NCBI GenBank assembly: GCA_937915545.1
Contig: CALGIJ010000033.1
Coordinates: 1 to 52,330, forward strand
Source: an uncultured Desulfobacterales bacterium
GTDB taxonomy: Bacteria > Desulfobacterota > Desulfobulbia > Desulfobulbales > Desulfocapsaceae
Length of the DNA: 52,330 nt
Direction of reading: 5' to 3'
Shown: one piece after another, positions 32,848-41,923 of the stretch
How the letters are laid out: each line of letters begins with the position of its first letter
Numbering within the stretch: the first letter of the stretch is position 1
Notes under the pieces: model-generated
The model's input: the letters and a program-made list of their open reading frames with translations, nothing else
Told to the model about the DNA's origin: nothing
Databases searched by the model: none
Position numbers and translations under genes: made by a program

Positions 32848-34104
32848 CTACCCGTCGAGGGCCTCGTCGATGACCTCGAGGAGGTGCACGGCGGTCATCG
32901 CCAGGCCGGCATGGTCGATGCTGTCCTGCAGCTGCATCATGCAGCCGGGGCAGGCGGTGACCACTTTCTGGGCGCCGCTGGCCGCCAGGCCGGGGATCTT
33001 GCGCTCTCCGATGCGACGGCTCTCCGCGCGGTGGGTGACCGAAAAGGTGCCGCCCAGCCCGCAGCACAGGCTCGCCCCCTCCATCTCGACGAAGTCGACA
33101 TTGGGCAGGGCGCGCAGCAGGGCCCGCGGTTCGGCGGTGATGCCCTGGCTCTTGAGGTGACAGGGGTCGTGGTAGGTGACGGTGGTGCGCGTCTCGCGGC
33201 GCGGCATCGCCGCCAGCTCCTCCACCAGGCCCTGGCGGACGAGGAAGACCGAGAAGTCGACGACCTTGTCGGTGAAAGCGGCGTAGTCGGCCTTCATGGT
33301 GCGGTAGTAGTGGCCGACGCCCCCCAGGCAGGAGGCGCAGGCGGTGACGATATGCTCCTCGCCGTACTTGCCGAAGGCGGCGCTGTTGGTGGCGGCAAGC
33401 TCTTCCACCACCTCCCCGGCCCCCGACGACAGGGCGGGGATGCCGCAGCATTGCTGGCTGCGCGGCAGATGGATGGAGTAGCCGAGCCTGGTCAGCAGGC
33501 GGATCAGCGCCGCCCCCACCCGCGGGTAGAGGTAGGTGAGCGAGCAGCCGGCGAAGAAGCCGATCACCGGGCGGTCGGGGCGACCTTCGATATACTCGGG
33601 GAAGAGGTCGAAGAGGTTGCGGAAGGGGATCTTCGGCAGGCTGCGGTCGCCCAGCGCCGCCAGGGGAAAGCGCAGGCGCAGGCCGCTCTTCTGCGGCACC
33701 TTCTTGAGCAGCAGCGGCATGAGCAACGAGGAGCCCTTGCTGAGCGCGCGCATCAGCACCCGTGAGCCGAGCACCGTGCCGACGCCCTTGCCGAGGGGCG
33801 ACAGGCCGCGGCGGCGGCTCAATTCGCGGCGCATGGCGCCGACGATCTCGTGGGTCGGCACCTTGTTGGGGCACTTGTGGACGCAGGAGCCGCACATCAG
33901 GCAGAGCCCCATGTCCCGCACCACCCCCTCGTCCAACTCGACCCTGCCCTCCAGCACCGCCCCGGCGAGGGCGATCTTGCCGCGGGCCACGCCGCCCTCG
34001 CGCCGCGTCTCGCGGTACACCGGACAGTGCGCCTGGCAGGCGCCGCACTTGACACACTCGCCGATCTCGCGGCGGAAATCGCTCAGTTCCTTGTTGGCGC
34101 CCAT
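32848..34104 (-). CDS. glcF: Glycolate/D-lactate dehydrogenase iron-sulfur subunit, GlcF-like
   Basis: A 418-residue protein with two 4Fe-4S motifs at the N-terminus, CVKCGACQAHCPVYRETRR (about 17-35) and CLMCGSCVHKCPNKVPT (about 66-82). Two CCG domains follow, marked by QQCCGIPALSSG and SLCCGLGGTFS. It passes electrons from the flavoprotein subunit encoded upstream to a membrane quinone or haterodisulfide-type carrier. The start ATG 34104 overlaps the upstream stop (TGATG); a GTG lies one codon earlier. The pair resembles D-lactate or glycolate dehydrogenases common in sulfate reducers; the substrate is not determined by sequence. Confidence 0.9.
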   Translation of the reverse strand: MGANKELSDFRREIGECVKCGACQAHCPVYRETRREGGVARGKIALAGAVLEGRVELDEGVVRDMGLCLMCGSCVHKCPNKVPTHEIVGAMRRELSRRRGLSPLGKGVGTVLGSRVLMRALSKGSSLLMPLLLKKVPQKSGLRLRFPLAALGDRSLPKIPFRNLFDLFPEYIEGRPDRPVIGFFAGCSLTYLYPRVGAALIRLLTRLGYSIHLPRSQQCCGIPALSSGAGEVVEELAATNSAAFGKYGEEHIVTACASCLGGVGHYYRTMKADYAAFTDKVVDFSVFLVRQGLVEELAAMPRRETRTTVTYHDPCHLKSQGITAEPRALLRALPNVDFVEMEGASLCCGLGGTFSVTHRAESRRIGERKIPGLAASGAQKVVTACPGCMMQLQDSIDHAGLAMTAVHLLEVIDEALDG

Positions 34105-35495
34105 CACCGTGCCGCTCCGTCGGCGAAGATCTTGCCCGGGTTCATGATATTGTCGGGATCGAGGGCGCGCTTGATGGCCTTCATGGCGGCGATGGTGGCG
34201 CTGTCAAGCTCCATGGCCAGATAGCGGCTCTTGGCGGTGCCGATGCCGTGCTCGCCGCTGATGCTGCCCTTGAGGCTGATGGCGGCGGCGAAGACCCCGT
34301 CCATGATCTCGTCCATGCGCTCCTTCATGCCCGGCCGGGCCAGGTCGACCATGACGTTGACGTGGATGTTGCCGTCGCCGGCGTGGCCGAAGTTGACGAT
34401 GGGCACCCCATGCTCGGCGGCCAGCTTCTCGAGGAGACGGATCATCTCCGGCACCTTGGAGCGCGGCACGACGATGTCCTCGTTGAACTTGTCGGGGTTG
34501 ACGCGGCGCAGGCTGGGGCTGACGCTGCGCCGCACCTGCCAGATGAGCTCGGACTCGGAGGCGCTCTGCGCCACCCTGGTGCCGACCACCCCGAGGGGGG
34601 CGATGACCTCGGCGATCCGCTGCGCCTGGCGCTCGATAAGCTCGCGGTCGCCGTCGACCTCGATGATGAGCAGTGCCTGGCACTCCTCCGGCAGGGGGAT
34701 GGGCGAGATGGGGCGCACGCATTCAACGGTGGTGCCGTCGAGGAACTCGAGGGTGGTGGGGATGATGCGCGCGCGGATGATCTCGGCCACCGCCTGTGCC
34801 GCCCCCTCGATGGTGGCGAACTGCACCAGCATGGTCTTCTTGGCCTCGGGCAGGGGCAGCAGCTTGAGGATGATCCTGGTGACCACGCCGAGGGTGCCCT
34901 CGGAGCCGACGAAGAGCCGCGTCAGGTCGTAGCCGACGACGTTCTTCAGGGTGCGCCCGCCGGTGGTGATGATTTCGCCCTGGGGGGTGACCACCTCGAG
35001 GCCGAGGACGTAGTCCCGGGTCACCCCGTACTTGACGCAGCGCGGTCCGCCGGCGCACTCGGCGATATTGCCGCCGAGGGTGCAGAAGTCCTTGGAGGCC
35101 GGGTCGGGGGGGTAGAAGAGGCCGTGCTTCTCCACCGCCCGCTGCAAATCGGCGGTGACCACCCCCGGTTCGACCACGGCGACGAGGTTGTCGGTGTCGA
35201 TCTCGAGGATGCGGTTCATGCGCGTCAGCACGAGGACGATGCCGCCGGCCACCGGCAGGCTGCCGCCGGTGAAGCCCGAGCCGGCACCGCGGGGCAGGAT
35301 GGGGATGCCGCGGCTGGCGGCGAGGCGGACGACGTCCCGCACCTGCTCGGTGCTCTCGGCATAGACCACCACCTCGGGCAGGAACTGCTGCTGGGTGGCG
35401 TCGAAGGAGTGGGTGAGGCGGTCGGCGCTCTCGGTGGAGACGTTCTCCTCGCCGACGATCTCGGCGAGGAGGGCGGCGATGGTCGCTGTGCTCAT
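34104..35495 (-). CDS. glcD: FAD-linked glycolate/D-lactate dehydrogenase, GlcD-like
   Basis: A 463-residue flavoprotein. The FAD-binding type-4 (PCMH) domain runs from about 40 to 215: PRGAGSGFTGGSLPVAGGIV, PPDPASKDFCTLGGNIAECA and YGVTRDYVLGLEVVTPQGEI. The C-terminal FAD-oxidase domain has VNFGHAGDGNIHVNVM and ISGEHGIGTAKSRYL with the catalytic His, and RALDPDNIMNPGKIF at the end. It should oxidise a 2-hydroxy acid such as D-lactate or glycolate and hand electrons to the adjacent iron-sulfur subunit. ATG 35495 (MSTATI) is preferred over the longer frame from 35597, though its ribosome site is weak. It forms a two-gene operon with the glcF-like gene. Confidence 0.92.
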   Translation of the reverse strand: MSTATIAALLAEIVGEENVSTESADRLTHSFDATQQQFLPEVVVYAESTEQVRDVVRLAASRGIPILPRGAGSGFTGGSLPVAGGIVLVLTRMNRILEIDTDNLVAVVEPGVVTADLQRAVEKHGLFYPPDPASKDFCTLGGNIAECAGGPRCVKYGVTRDYVLGLEVVTPQGEIITTGGRTLKNVVGYDLTRLFVGSEGTLGVVTRIILKLLPLPEAKKTMLVQFATIEGAAQAVAEIIRARIIPTTLEFLDGTTVECVRPISPIPLPEECQALLIIEVDGDRELIERQAQRIAEVIAPLGVVGTRVAQSASESELIWQVRRSVSPSLRRVNPDKFNEDIVVPRSKVPEMIRLLEKLAAEHGVPIVNFGHAGDGNIHVNVMVDLARPGMKERMDEIMDGVFAAAISLKGSISGEHGIGTAKSRYLAMELDSATIAAMKAIKRALDPDNIMNPGKIFADGAAR

Positions 35496-35597
35496 AACGG
35501 TGCGGTGGGTTTCAGGTTGAGTGGCCCCGGCCGCGGCGCGGGGCGAAGACGGCAGAGTTTTATAATAAGGAGGGCCAGGCAAAAGCCAATGCGCCAC

Positions 35598-35622
35598 CGG
35601 CGAAAAGAGCCTCTTTTTGCCG
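35598..35622 (-). terminator. Inverted repeat after the exporter operon
   Basis: CGGCGAAAAGAG (35598-35609) and CTCTTTTTGCCG (35611-35622) are complementary at 11 of 12 positions and can form a stem with T-rich strand, 18 bases past the stop of the last permease gene. It is a likely 3' end of the ybh-like operon. Confidence 0.45.
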
Positions 35623-35639
35623 CCGTGCGGGAGGCCGGC

Positions 35640-36767
35640 TCACGACAGGGTCTTCTTGAATCGCGACACGGCGACCGCCAGGAAGGTCACGCTGAGGCCG
35701 CATTGCATGAGGATGGCCGGCCACAGGGCGCTGACGCCGACCTCCTTCATGACGATGCCGCGCAGGATGTCGAGGTACCAGCGCATCGGGTTGCCGGCGG
35801 TGGCCAGACGGACCGCCTCCGGCATATTGGTCACCGGGAAGAGAAAGCCGCTGAGCATCACCGAGGGCATGAGCACGAGAAAGCTGGTCAGCAGGGCCTG
35901 CTGCTGGGTGTGGGCGGTGGTGCTGATGATCAGGGCGATGCCGAGGTTGCCGGCGAGATAGATGCCGGTGAGCAGATAGAGCAGCGCCAGGCTGCCGCGC
36001 ACCTCGACCGAGAAGACGACATAGGCGACGAGCAGCATGAAGGTCATCGAGACGTAGCCGGTGAGCATGTAGGGGATGGTCTTGCCGAGGATGAACTCGA
36101 GGCGGCGGATGGGCGTCACCATGACCTGCTCGATGGTGCCGATCTCCTTTTCGCGGACGATGCCGATGCTCGTCAGCAGCAGGCTGAAGATGAAGAGCAT
36201 GGTGGCGATCAAGGACGGCACGTAGTAGAAGCGGCTCTCCTGGTTGGGGTTGTACCAGGCGCGGGGCGCGGCCTCGATCTGCACCGGCGGCGTGGTGATG
36301 CCCTTCTCGGCGAGCCGCTTCTTCTGCATGCGGTCGTTGTAGTCGGCGAGGATGTAGCCGGCGTAGCCCTGGACGATGGAGGTCGAGTTGCTGTCGGTGC
36401 CGTCGGTGAGCAGCTGTGCCGAGGCGGTGCGCGCGCTGTGCAGGTCGGCGGAAAAGCCTGAGGGGATGTGGAGCACCGCCCGCGCCCTGGCCCGGTCGAG
36501 CAGGGGGGCGATCTCCTCCTCGCCGTTCAGCCAGGTGGATATATGGAAATAGCCGCTGGCGGTGAAGGCATCGATCAGCTCGCGCGAGGCCGGCGTGCGG
36601 TCGCGGTCGAGCACCGCCAGACGGATGTCGGTGACGTCGGTGGTCAGGGCGAAGGCCATGATGGTCATCTGGATGACCGGGGTGCCGAAGACCACCACCC
36701 GCATGCGCGGGTCGCGCAGCATCTGTAGAAACTCCTTGACGAGCATGCACCACAGGCGCCGTGCCAT
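35640..36767 (-). CDS. ybhR: ABC-2 type permease, YbhR-like
   Basis: A 375-residue membrane protein of the ABC2_membrane_3 type. One N-terminal helix (about 25-45) is followed by an extracytoplasmic domain (about 50-170) and five C-terminal helices. The coupling segment REKEIGTIEQVMVTPIRRLE and the C-terminal FPVTNMPEAVRLATAGNPMR are typical. With the neighbouring permease and dual ATPase it forms an exporter like E. coli YbhFSR, which exports drugs and cations. It is the last gene of the operon, starting four bases downstream of the first permease gene. Confidence 0.92.
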   Translation of the reverse strand: MARRLWCMLVKEFLQMLRDPRMRVVVFGTPVIQMTIMAFALTTDVTDIRLAVLDRDRTPASRELIDAFTASGYFHISTWLNGEEEIAPLLDRARARAVLHIPSGFSADLHSARTASAQLLTDGTDSNSTSIVQGYAGYILADYNDRMQKKRLAEKGITTPPVQIEAAPRAWYNPNQESRFYYVPSLIATMLFIFSLLLTSIGIVREKEIGTIEQVMVTPIRRLEFILGKTIPYMLTGYVSMTFMLLVAYVVFSVEVRGSLALLYLLTGIYLAGNLGIALIISTTAHTQQQALLTSFLVLMPSVMLSGFLFPVTNMPEAVRLATAGNPMRWYLDILRGIVMKEVGVSALWPAILMQCGLSVTFLAVAVSRFKKTLS

Positions 36768-36770
36768 GGC

Positions 36771-37904
36771 TCACTCCAGCTTGAAGGTGAACTTCCTGTT
36801 GGCCGCCACCACGGTGAGGGCGGCGTAGACAAGGAGGAAGATGGCGTTGACCCACAGTATCTCCAGGCCGATACCTTTCAAATAGATGCCGCGCAGGATG
36901 GCGATGAAATAGCGTGCCGGGACGATATAGGTCAGCGCCTGCAGCGGCAGCGGCATGTTTTCGATGGCGAAGACGAAGCCGCTCAGCAAAAGCGTCGGCA
37001 GAAAACCGGTGATGATCGCCAGCTGGTTGGCGAGCACCTGGGATTTGAGCTTGATGCTCAACAAGAGCCCGAAGAAGAGCGCGCCGATGAGAAAGAGGGA
37101 CGAGAGGAGAAAGAGCAGGGCGGTGTTGCCGACCACGACCACATCGAAGACCCAGTGGCCCATGAGGACCGCCAGGGCGACGTCGATCATGCCGATGACC
37201 ATGTAGGGGATTACCTTGCCGAAGATCAGCTCCGGGCCGCGCAGCGGCGTCGAGATGAGCTGCTCCATGGTGCCGTTCTCCCACTCCTTGGCGATGGTCG
37301 TCGAGGTGAGCAGGGCGGCGACGACGATCATCACCAGGGCGATGATGCCGGGGATGAGCACGTTCTGGCTGCGCAGGCCCTGGTTGTACCAGGCGCGGGT
37401 CTCCAGGGCCAGCGGCGTCTTCATCTCACCCCGCCCGCGGGCGAGCATCTGCTCGGCGGTGACGGTGCGCGCGTAGATGGCGCAGATGGTCACCGCGTAG
37501 TTCATCGCCAGGCGTGAGGTGTTGGCGTCGCTGCCGTCGCCGATGACCTGGATCTTGACCGGCTTGCCGGCCTCGACGCGGAGGGCGAAGTCGGTGGGGA
37601 CGACGAGGCCGACCATGGCCCGGCCGCGGTCGATGTCGTCCTGCAGCCCCTGGTAGTCATGGCGGTCGGCGACGATGGTGAAATACGGCGAACTGGCGAA
37701 GAGGTTGAGCAGCTCGCGGCTCTGCGGGCTGCGGCTCTGGTCCCAGACGGTGGTCGGCACGTTGCGCAGGTCGAGGGTCAGGGCGTAGCCGTAGAGGAGG
37801 ATGAGCAGCAGGGGGATGGCAAGGGCCAGGGTCAGGCTGCGCCAGTCGCGCAGCAGATGGAGGCTCTCCTTGCGGGCCACGGCGAACAGGCGTTGCTGGT
37901 TCAT
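36771..37904 (-). CDS. ybhS: ABC-2 type permease, YbhS-like
   Basis: A 377-residue paralogue of the downstream permease with the same layout. Helix 1 is SLTLALAIPLLLILLYGYAL, followed by an extracytoplasmic domain, TIAKEWENGTMEQLISTPLR GPE at the coupling helix, and five helices to the end. FAIENMPLPLQALTYIVPAR is the matching motif near the last helices. It dimerises with YbhR-like protein to form the membrane channel. Its start overlaps the ATPase gene stop by four bases. Confidence 0.92.
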   Translation of the reverse strand: MNQQRLFAVARKESLHLLRDWRSLTLALAIPLLLILLYGYALTLDLRNVPTTVWDQSRSPQSRELLNLFASSPYFTIVADRHDYQGLQDDIDRGRAMVGLVVPTDFALRVEAGKPVKIQVIGDGSDANTSRLAMNYAVTICAIYARTVTAEQMLARGRGEMKTPLALETRAWYNQGLRSQNVLIPGIIALVMIVVAALLTSTTIAKEWENGTMEQLISTPLRGPELIFGKVIPYMVIGMIDVALAVLMGHWVFDVVVVGNTALLFLLSSLFLIGALFFGLLLSIKLKSQVLANQLAIITGFLPTLLLSGFVFAIENMPLPLQALTYIVPARYFIAILRGIYLKGIGLEILWVNAIFLLVYAALTVVAANRKFTFKLE

Positions 37905-39829
37905 TTGCCCTCCTCCCGGCGGTCGACCGCCTCGATGAGCGAGATGAAGACGTCCTCCATGGTCGGCACGACCCGCTCGAGCGTGCCCTGCACGCCCTGC
38001 CTGGCGAGCAGCTCGCCCACCTGCCGCTCGGCTTCCGCGGCGTCCTTGGCCACCAGGTGCAGCCCGGCGCCGAAGAGGGTGGCGTCGCGGATGGCCGAGA
38101 GCTGTCGCACCTGCTGCAGCAGGGCCTGGGCGTCGGCGCAGCGCAGGTCGAGGATGGTGTCATGCATCGCCTCGGTCTTGAGGCTCTGCGGCGAGCCGAT
38201 GGCGATCATCTTGCCGCCGTAAATGAGGGCGAGGCGGCCGCAGTATTCAGCCTCCTCCATATAGTGGGTGGTGACGAAGACGGTGATGCCGCGGCCGGCC
38301 AGGGCATGGATGAGGTCCCAGAAGCGGCGCCGGCTGAGCGGGTCGACGCCGCTGGTGGGTTCGTCGAGGAAGATGATCGGCGGCTCGTGAAGGATGGCGC
38401 AGGCCAGGGCGAGGCGCTGCTTCCAGCCGCCGCTGAGGATGCGCGTCAGGCGGTGGCGGTGTTCGCCGAGGCCGGCCATGGCCAGCGCCCAGTCGCGCCG
38501 CTCCTCGAGCTTTTTGCCGGCGAGGCCGTAGATGCCGCCGTAGAAGTCGATGTTCTCGCTCACGGTGAGGTCCTCGTAAAGCGAGAACTTCTGGCTCATG
38601 TAGCCGATATGGCGCTTGATCTTCTCGGCCTCCCCGGCGACGTCGTAGCCGCCCACCGTGCCGCCGCCTGCGCTTGGCGCGAGCAGCCCGCAGAGCATGC
38701 GGATGGTGGTGCTCTTGCCGGCGCCGTTGGGGCCGAGAAAGCCGAAGATCTCGCCGCGGCGCACGGAAAAGCTGAGGTCGCCGACGGCGGTGAAGCCGCC
38801 GAAGCGGCGGGTCAGGTGAGACACCTCCACCGCCGTGCCGCCGTCCGCCGGCGGCGTCTCTTCGCCGTGGAGCGGCGGTTCGTCGGGCTGTTCATCGCCC
38901 TCGCCGAGAAAGCCGACGAAGACGTCTTCGAGGCTGGGCGGGATCTCGCGGATATCGTCCCAGGGCAGACCGGCGGCGTCGAGCTGGCGGGAGATCTCGG
39001 CGGCGCAGCCATTTTCGCAGGAGAGGTGCACGGTGTCGCCGAAGAGGGTCGCCGAGAGGACGGCGGGCAGCTGGCGCAGGAGCGGCAGCAGGGAGCGTGC
39101 CGCCGGGCTGCGCACGGCGAGGATACGGCGGCCCATGGTCTTCTTGACTTCGTCCGGGCTGCCGGTGGCGAGGATTTTGCCGTGGTCGACGAGGGCGATG
39201 CGGTCACAGCGCTCGGCCTCGTCGAGGTAAGCGGTGGAGAGGAGGATGGCCACCCCCTCGCCGCGCAGGCGATGCAGGATGCGCCAGAAGTCGCGGCGGC
39301 TGACCGGGTCGACGCCGTTGGTGGGCTCGTCGAGGAGCAGCACCTCCGGGGTGTGGATGAGGGCGCAGACCAGCTGCAGCTTCTGCTTCATGCCGCCGGA
39401 GAGGTCGCCGGCGCGGCGCTGTATGAAGGGCCGCATATGGCTGAAGTCAAGGAGTTCGGCGATGCGCTCCTCGCGGCCCCTGCGGCTCATGCCGTAGAGG
39501 TCGGCGTAGAAGTCGATGTTCTCGCCGACGGTCAGGTCGGGGTAGAGGCCGAAGCGCTGGCTCATGTAGGCGAGGCGGTCCTTGACCCGCTCCGCCTCTG
39601 TCCCGGTGTCGAAGCCGGCCACCGTGGCCTGGCCGCTGTCCGGGGTGATGATCGTCGCCAGCATGCGCAGGGTGGTGGTCTTGCCGGCGCCGTCGGGGCC
39701 GACCAGGCCGAAGATCTCCCCCGGGGCGACTTCGCAGCTCAGTTCCGCGACCGCCACGGTGTCACCGAAGCGTTTGCTCAGCCTGTCGGCGACGATGGCC
39801 CGGGGGGCGGGGTCGGTCTGCCTTGCCAT
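37901..39829 (-). CDS. ybhF: Tandem ABC exporter ATPase, YbhF-like
   Basis: A 642-residue protein with two complete nucleotide-binding domains. NBD1 (about 10-240) has Walker A GPDGAGKTT, signature LSGGMKQKL and Walker B VLLLDEPTNGVDP. NBD2 (about 335-560) has GPNGAGKST, LSGGWKQRL and IFLDEPTSGVDP. Each is followed by a small alpha/beta regulatory domain; the linker (about 315-332) is acidic. It powers export through the two permeases. E. coli YbhF is about 578 residues, so the linker is somewhat extended. GGGAG seven bases before ATG 39829 supports the start. It lies 20 bases downstream of the HlyD-type gene. Confidence 0.94.
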   Translation of the reverse strand: MARQTDPAPRAIVADRLSKRFGDTVAVAELSCEVAPGEIFGLVGPDGAGKTTTLRMLATIITPDSGQATVAGFDTGTEAERVKDRLAYMSQRFGLYPDLTVGENIDFYADLYGMSRRGREERIAELLDFSHMRPFIQRRAGDLSGGMKQKLQLVCALIHTPEVLLLDEPTNGVDPVSRRDFWRILHRLRGEGVAILLSTAYLDEAERCDRIALVDHGKILATGSPDEVKKTMGRRILAVRSPAARSLLPLLRQLPAVLSATLFGDTVHLSCENGCAAEISRQLDAAGLPWDDIREIPPSLEDVFVGFLGEGDEQPDEPPLHGEETPPADGGTAVEVSHLTRRFGGFTAVGDLSFSVRRGEIFGFLGPNGAGKSTTIRMLCGLLAPSAGGGTVGGYDVAGEAEKIKRHIGYMSQKFSLYEDLTVSENIDFYGGIYGLAGKKLEERRDWALAMAGLGEHRHRLTRILSGGWKQRLALACAILHEPPIIFLDEPTSGVDPLSRRRFWDLIHALAGRGITVFVTTHYMEEAEYCGRLALIYGGKMIAIGSPQSLKTEAMHDTILDLRCADAQALLQQVRQLSAIRDATLFGAGLHLVAKDAAEAERQVGELLARQGVQGTLERVVPTMEDVFISLIEAVDRREEGK

Positions 39830-39849
39830 GGAAGTCTCCCGAACTCCTC

Positions 39850-41040
39850 TCAGCGGGCGGAGAAGTCGATGAGGGCGTCGGCGGGCATGCCCGGCTTGAG
39901 CTCCAAGGCCGGGTTGTCCAGGGCGATCTTGACGCGGTACATCAGCTTGACCCGCTCCTCGAAGGTCTGCACCGTCTTGGGGGTGAACTCGGCCTGGCCG
40001 GCGATATAGGTGATGCGCCCGGGGTAGGGCTTCTCGGGGTAGGAGTCGGTGGTTACCGTCACCTCCTGCTGCAGTTTGACCCGGCCGAGGTCCTTTTCGT
40101 TGATATAGGCGCGCAGCCAGGGCCGGGCGAGGTCGCCGACGACCAGCACCGGGGTGGCCGGGTTGAGGTACTCGCCGGCCTCGGCGGCGACGGAGAGGAC
40201 GACGCCGTCTATGGGCGAGGGCAGCTCGGTGTAGGCGAGCTGGCGGCGGGCCTGCTGCAGGGCGGCCTCAGCGGCAGTGACCTTGGCGCGGGCCTGGTCG
40301 ATGGTCTCGACGCGCGCCCCGGCCTTGACCAGGGCGTACTCGGCTTCCGCCTGGCGCAGGGCGGCGGCGGCGCGCTCGCGCTGCTCGACCCGTGCCCCGG
40401 TGGTGAGCAGGGAAAGCTGCTCGCTGGCGGCACGGCTGCGGGCGCGGCTCTCGTCGAGGCGGTTCTCGGCGGTGCGCAGGTTGTTGCTGTAGGTCTCGAA
40501 GACCGTGGCGCTGACGCTGCCCTCCTTGAAGAGCTTGTCGTAGCGGGTGAAGTCGGTCTTGGCCTGGAGGAGCGTCACCTGGGCCGACTGTTCCGCCGCC
40601 TTGGCGGCGGCGAGCTCGGCGCGGCCGCGTTCGATGTCTTCGCTGCGGTTGCCGCGTTCCAGCTCGCTGAGGCTCTCCCGGGCCTGGGCGACTCTCGCCT
40701 GGGCGCGGTCGAGGTCTTCGGGGCGGCTGCCGGCGACGAGCTCGGCGAGCACCGCCTGGGCATGGGCGAGGCCCGCCTCGGCCATGGTCACCGCCAGGGT
40801 CTGGTCGCCATTGTCGAGGCGGGCCAGCACCTGGCCGGCGCGGACCGTGTCGCCCTCCTCGACGAGGCGCTCGAGGAGCTTGCCGGGGATGCGGAAGCTC
40901 AGCTGGGCCTCGGTGGCCTCGATGTTGCCGGAGAGGCGCAGGTGCAACTGGTGGTCCTTCTCGCGCAGGTAGTTGTAGAGCACGAACCCGAGGACGACGA
41001 CGAGGAGCAGCGGAATAATGATGCGCACCCGTTTCTTCAT
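39850..41040 (-). CDS. ybhG: HlyD-family periplasmic adaptor, YbhG-like
   Basis: A 396-residue membrane fusion protein. One N-terminal helix (IIIPLLLVVVLGFVLYNYL, about 7-25) anchors it. A biotinyl-lipoyl half (about 35-75, SFRIPGKLLERLVEEGDTVR), a long alpha-helical coiled-coil hairpin (about 80-245), and the returning PIDGVVLSVAAEAGEYLNP and beta-barrel domain follow. It links the inner-membrane exporter to an outer-membrane channel. No TolC gene is adjacent. The ATG overlaps the tetR stop (ATGA), so the regulator and adaptor are cotranslated. Confidence 0.93.
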   Translation of the reverse strand: MKKRVRIIIPLLLVVVLGFVLYNYLREKDHQLHLRLSGNIEATEAQLSFRIPGKLLERLVEEGDTVRAGQVLARLDNGDQTLAVTMAEAGLAHAQAVLAELVAGSRPEDLDRAQARVAQARESLSELERGNRSEDIERGRAELAAAKAAEQSAQVTLLQAKTDFTRYDKLFKEGSVSATVFETYSNNLRTAENRLDESRARSRAASEQLSLLTTGARVEQRERAAAALRQAEAEYALVKAGARVETIDQARAKVTAAEAALQQARRQLAYTELPSPIDGVVLSVAAEAGEYLNPATPVLVVGDLARPWLRAYINEKDLGRVKLQQEVTVTTDSYPEKPYPGRITYIAGQAEFTPKTVQTFEERVKLMYRVKIALDNPALELKPGMPADALIDFSAR

Positions 41041-41699
41041 GGTGTCTCCTTTGGCGTGGTGATGGTGGCGCTGACGGCGGCGATGCCGCCCAGGGAAAAG
41101 ACCCAGACGAACTCGGCCAGCCGGTCGAGATTGTGTTCATTGGGGGCGTTGACCGGGCTGATCAGGCCGATCACCGGCGCGGCCACCGCATAGTAGATGC
41201 ACTGGCCGATGATGGAGATGGCGCAGGGCAGGAGCTTCTCGCGCGGGCAGGGGGCGGCGACGATATCGGCGATGATGTCCACCAGCAGGTCGCGGTGCGG
41301 CTTGATATAGCGGTCGAGCATGGCCTCGAAGGCCGGGCTGGGCGAGAGCAGCTCCCGGGCGATGAGCCGGCCGCGCCCGGCCAGCCCGCCCCAGCCCTCG
41401 CGGCTCTGCAGCCGGTAGAACATGGCGCGCACGAAGGCCCGCAGGCGCTGCTGCGGCGAGGGCTGCGGCGGCAGGCCCATGTCGCCGGGGAAGCGGGTGA
41501 AGCCGGTGCGGAAGACTTCTTCGAGGATGGCGGCGTAGAGGCTCTCCTTGTCGCGGAAGTGGTAGTTGATTGCCGCCACGTTGACCCTGGCCCGCTCGGC
41601 GATGAGGCGGATGGTGGTGTCCTTGAAGCCCTTCTCGCCAAAGATGTCGCCGGCGACGGCGAGGATGCGTTCCTTGGTGGAGGCCGGTTGTTCGTCCAT
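41037..41699 (-). CDS. TetR-family repressor of the exporter operon, CecR-like
   Basis: A 220-residue regulator. The N-terminal helix-turn-helix (about 8-55) reads TKERILAVAGDIFGEKGFKD and TTIRLIAERARVNVAAINYH F; a DUF1956-type ligand domain follows (about 85-215). The layout tetR-hlyD-ABC-permease-permease matches E. coli cecR-ybhGFSR. It probably represses its own operon until a toxic ligand binds. A good inverted repeat (41719-41757) lies 20-58 bases upstream of the start. The ribosome site is AAGGAC. Confidence 0.92.
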   Translation of the reverse strand: MDEQPASTKERILAVAGDIFGEKGFKDTTIRLIAERARVNVAAINYHFRDKESLYAAILEEVFRTGFTRFPGDMGLPPQPSPQQRLRAFVRAMFYRLQSREGWGGLAGRGRLIARELLSPSPAFEAMLDRYIKPHRDLLVDIIADIVAAPCPREKLLPCAISIIGQCIYYAVAAPVIGLISPVNAPNEHNLDRLAEFVWVFSLGGIAAVSATITTPKETP

Positions 41700-41710
41700 G
41701 GAGTCGTCCT

Positions 41711-41761
41711 TTGCATGAATGATTTAAACGCAGGAGTAAAACAAATGTTTAAATCATGCAA
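41711..41761 (-). promoter_or_regulatory. Operator of the tetR-exporter operon
   Basis: ATGATTTAAAC (41719-41729) and GTTTAAATCAT (41747-41757) form a perfect 11-bp inverted repeat with a 17-base spacer. Outer TTGCATGA (41711-41718) and TCATGCAA (about 41754-41761) extend the symmetry. Position and symmetry fit autoregulation by the TetR-family protein. Confidence 0.75.
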
Positions 41762-41923
41762 GGAGAATCACCGAGGTGAGGGGGCGATCGCTCCGAGAAG
41801 GCAGGGAGAGGCACTGAGCCCAGGTGGATGCGTTGATGGCAGGTGACGATGTCGACGCGGCAAGAAACGCCGGCGCTGGGTGGGGCGAGGGGCGGCAGGA
41901 AGCGGCAGGGGGGCGCGCCCCTC

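Noticed and set aside
34248..36461. Plus-strand open frame of 737 codons
   Set aside because: Antisense shadow of the glcD-like and permease genes; no start signals or domains.
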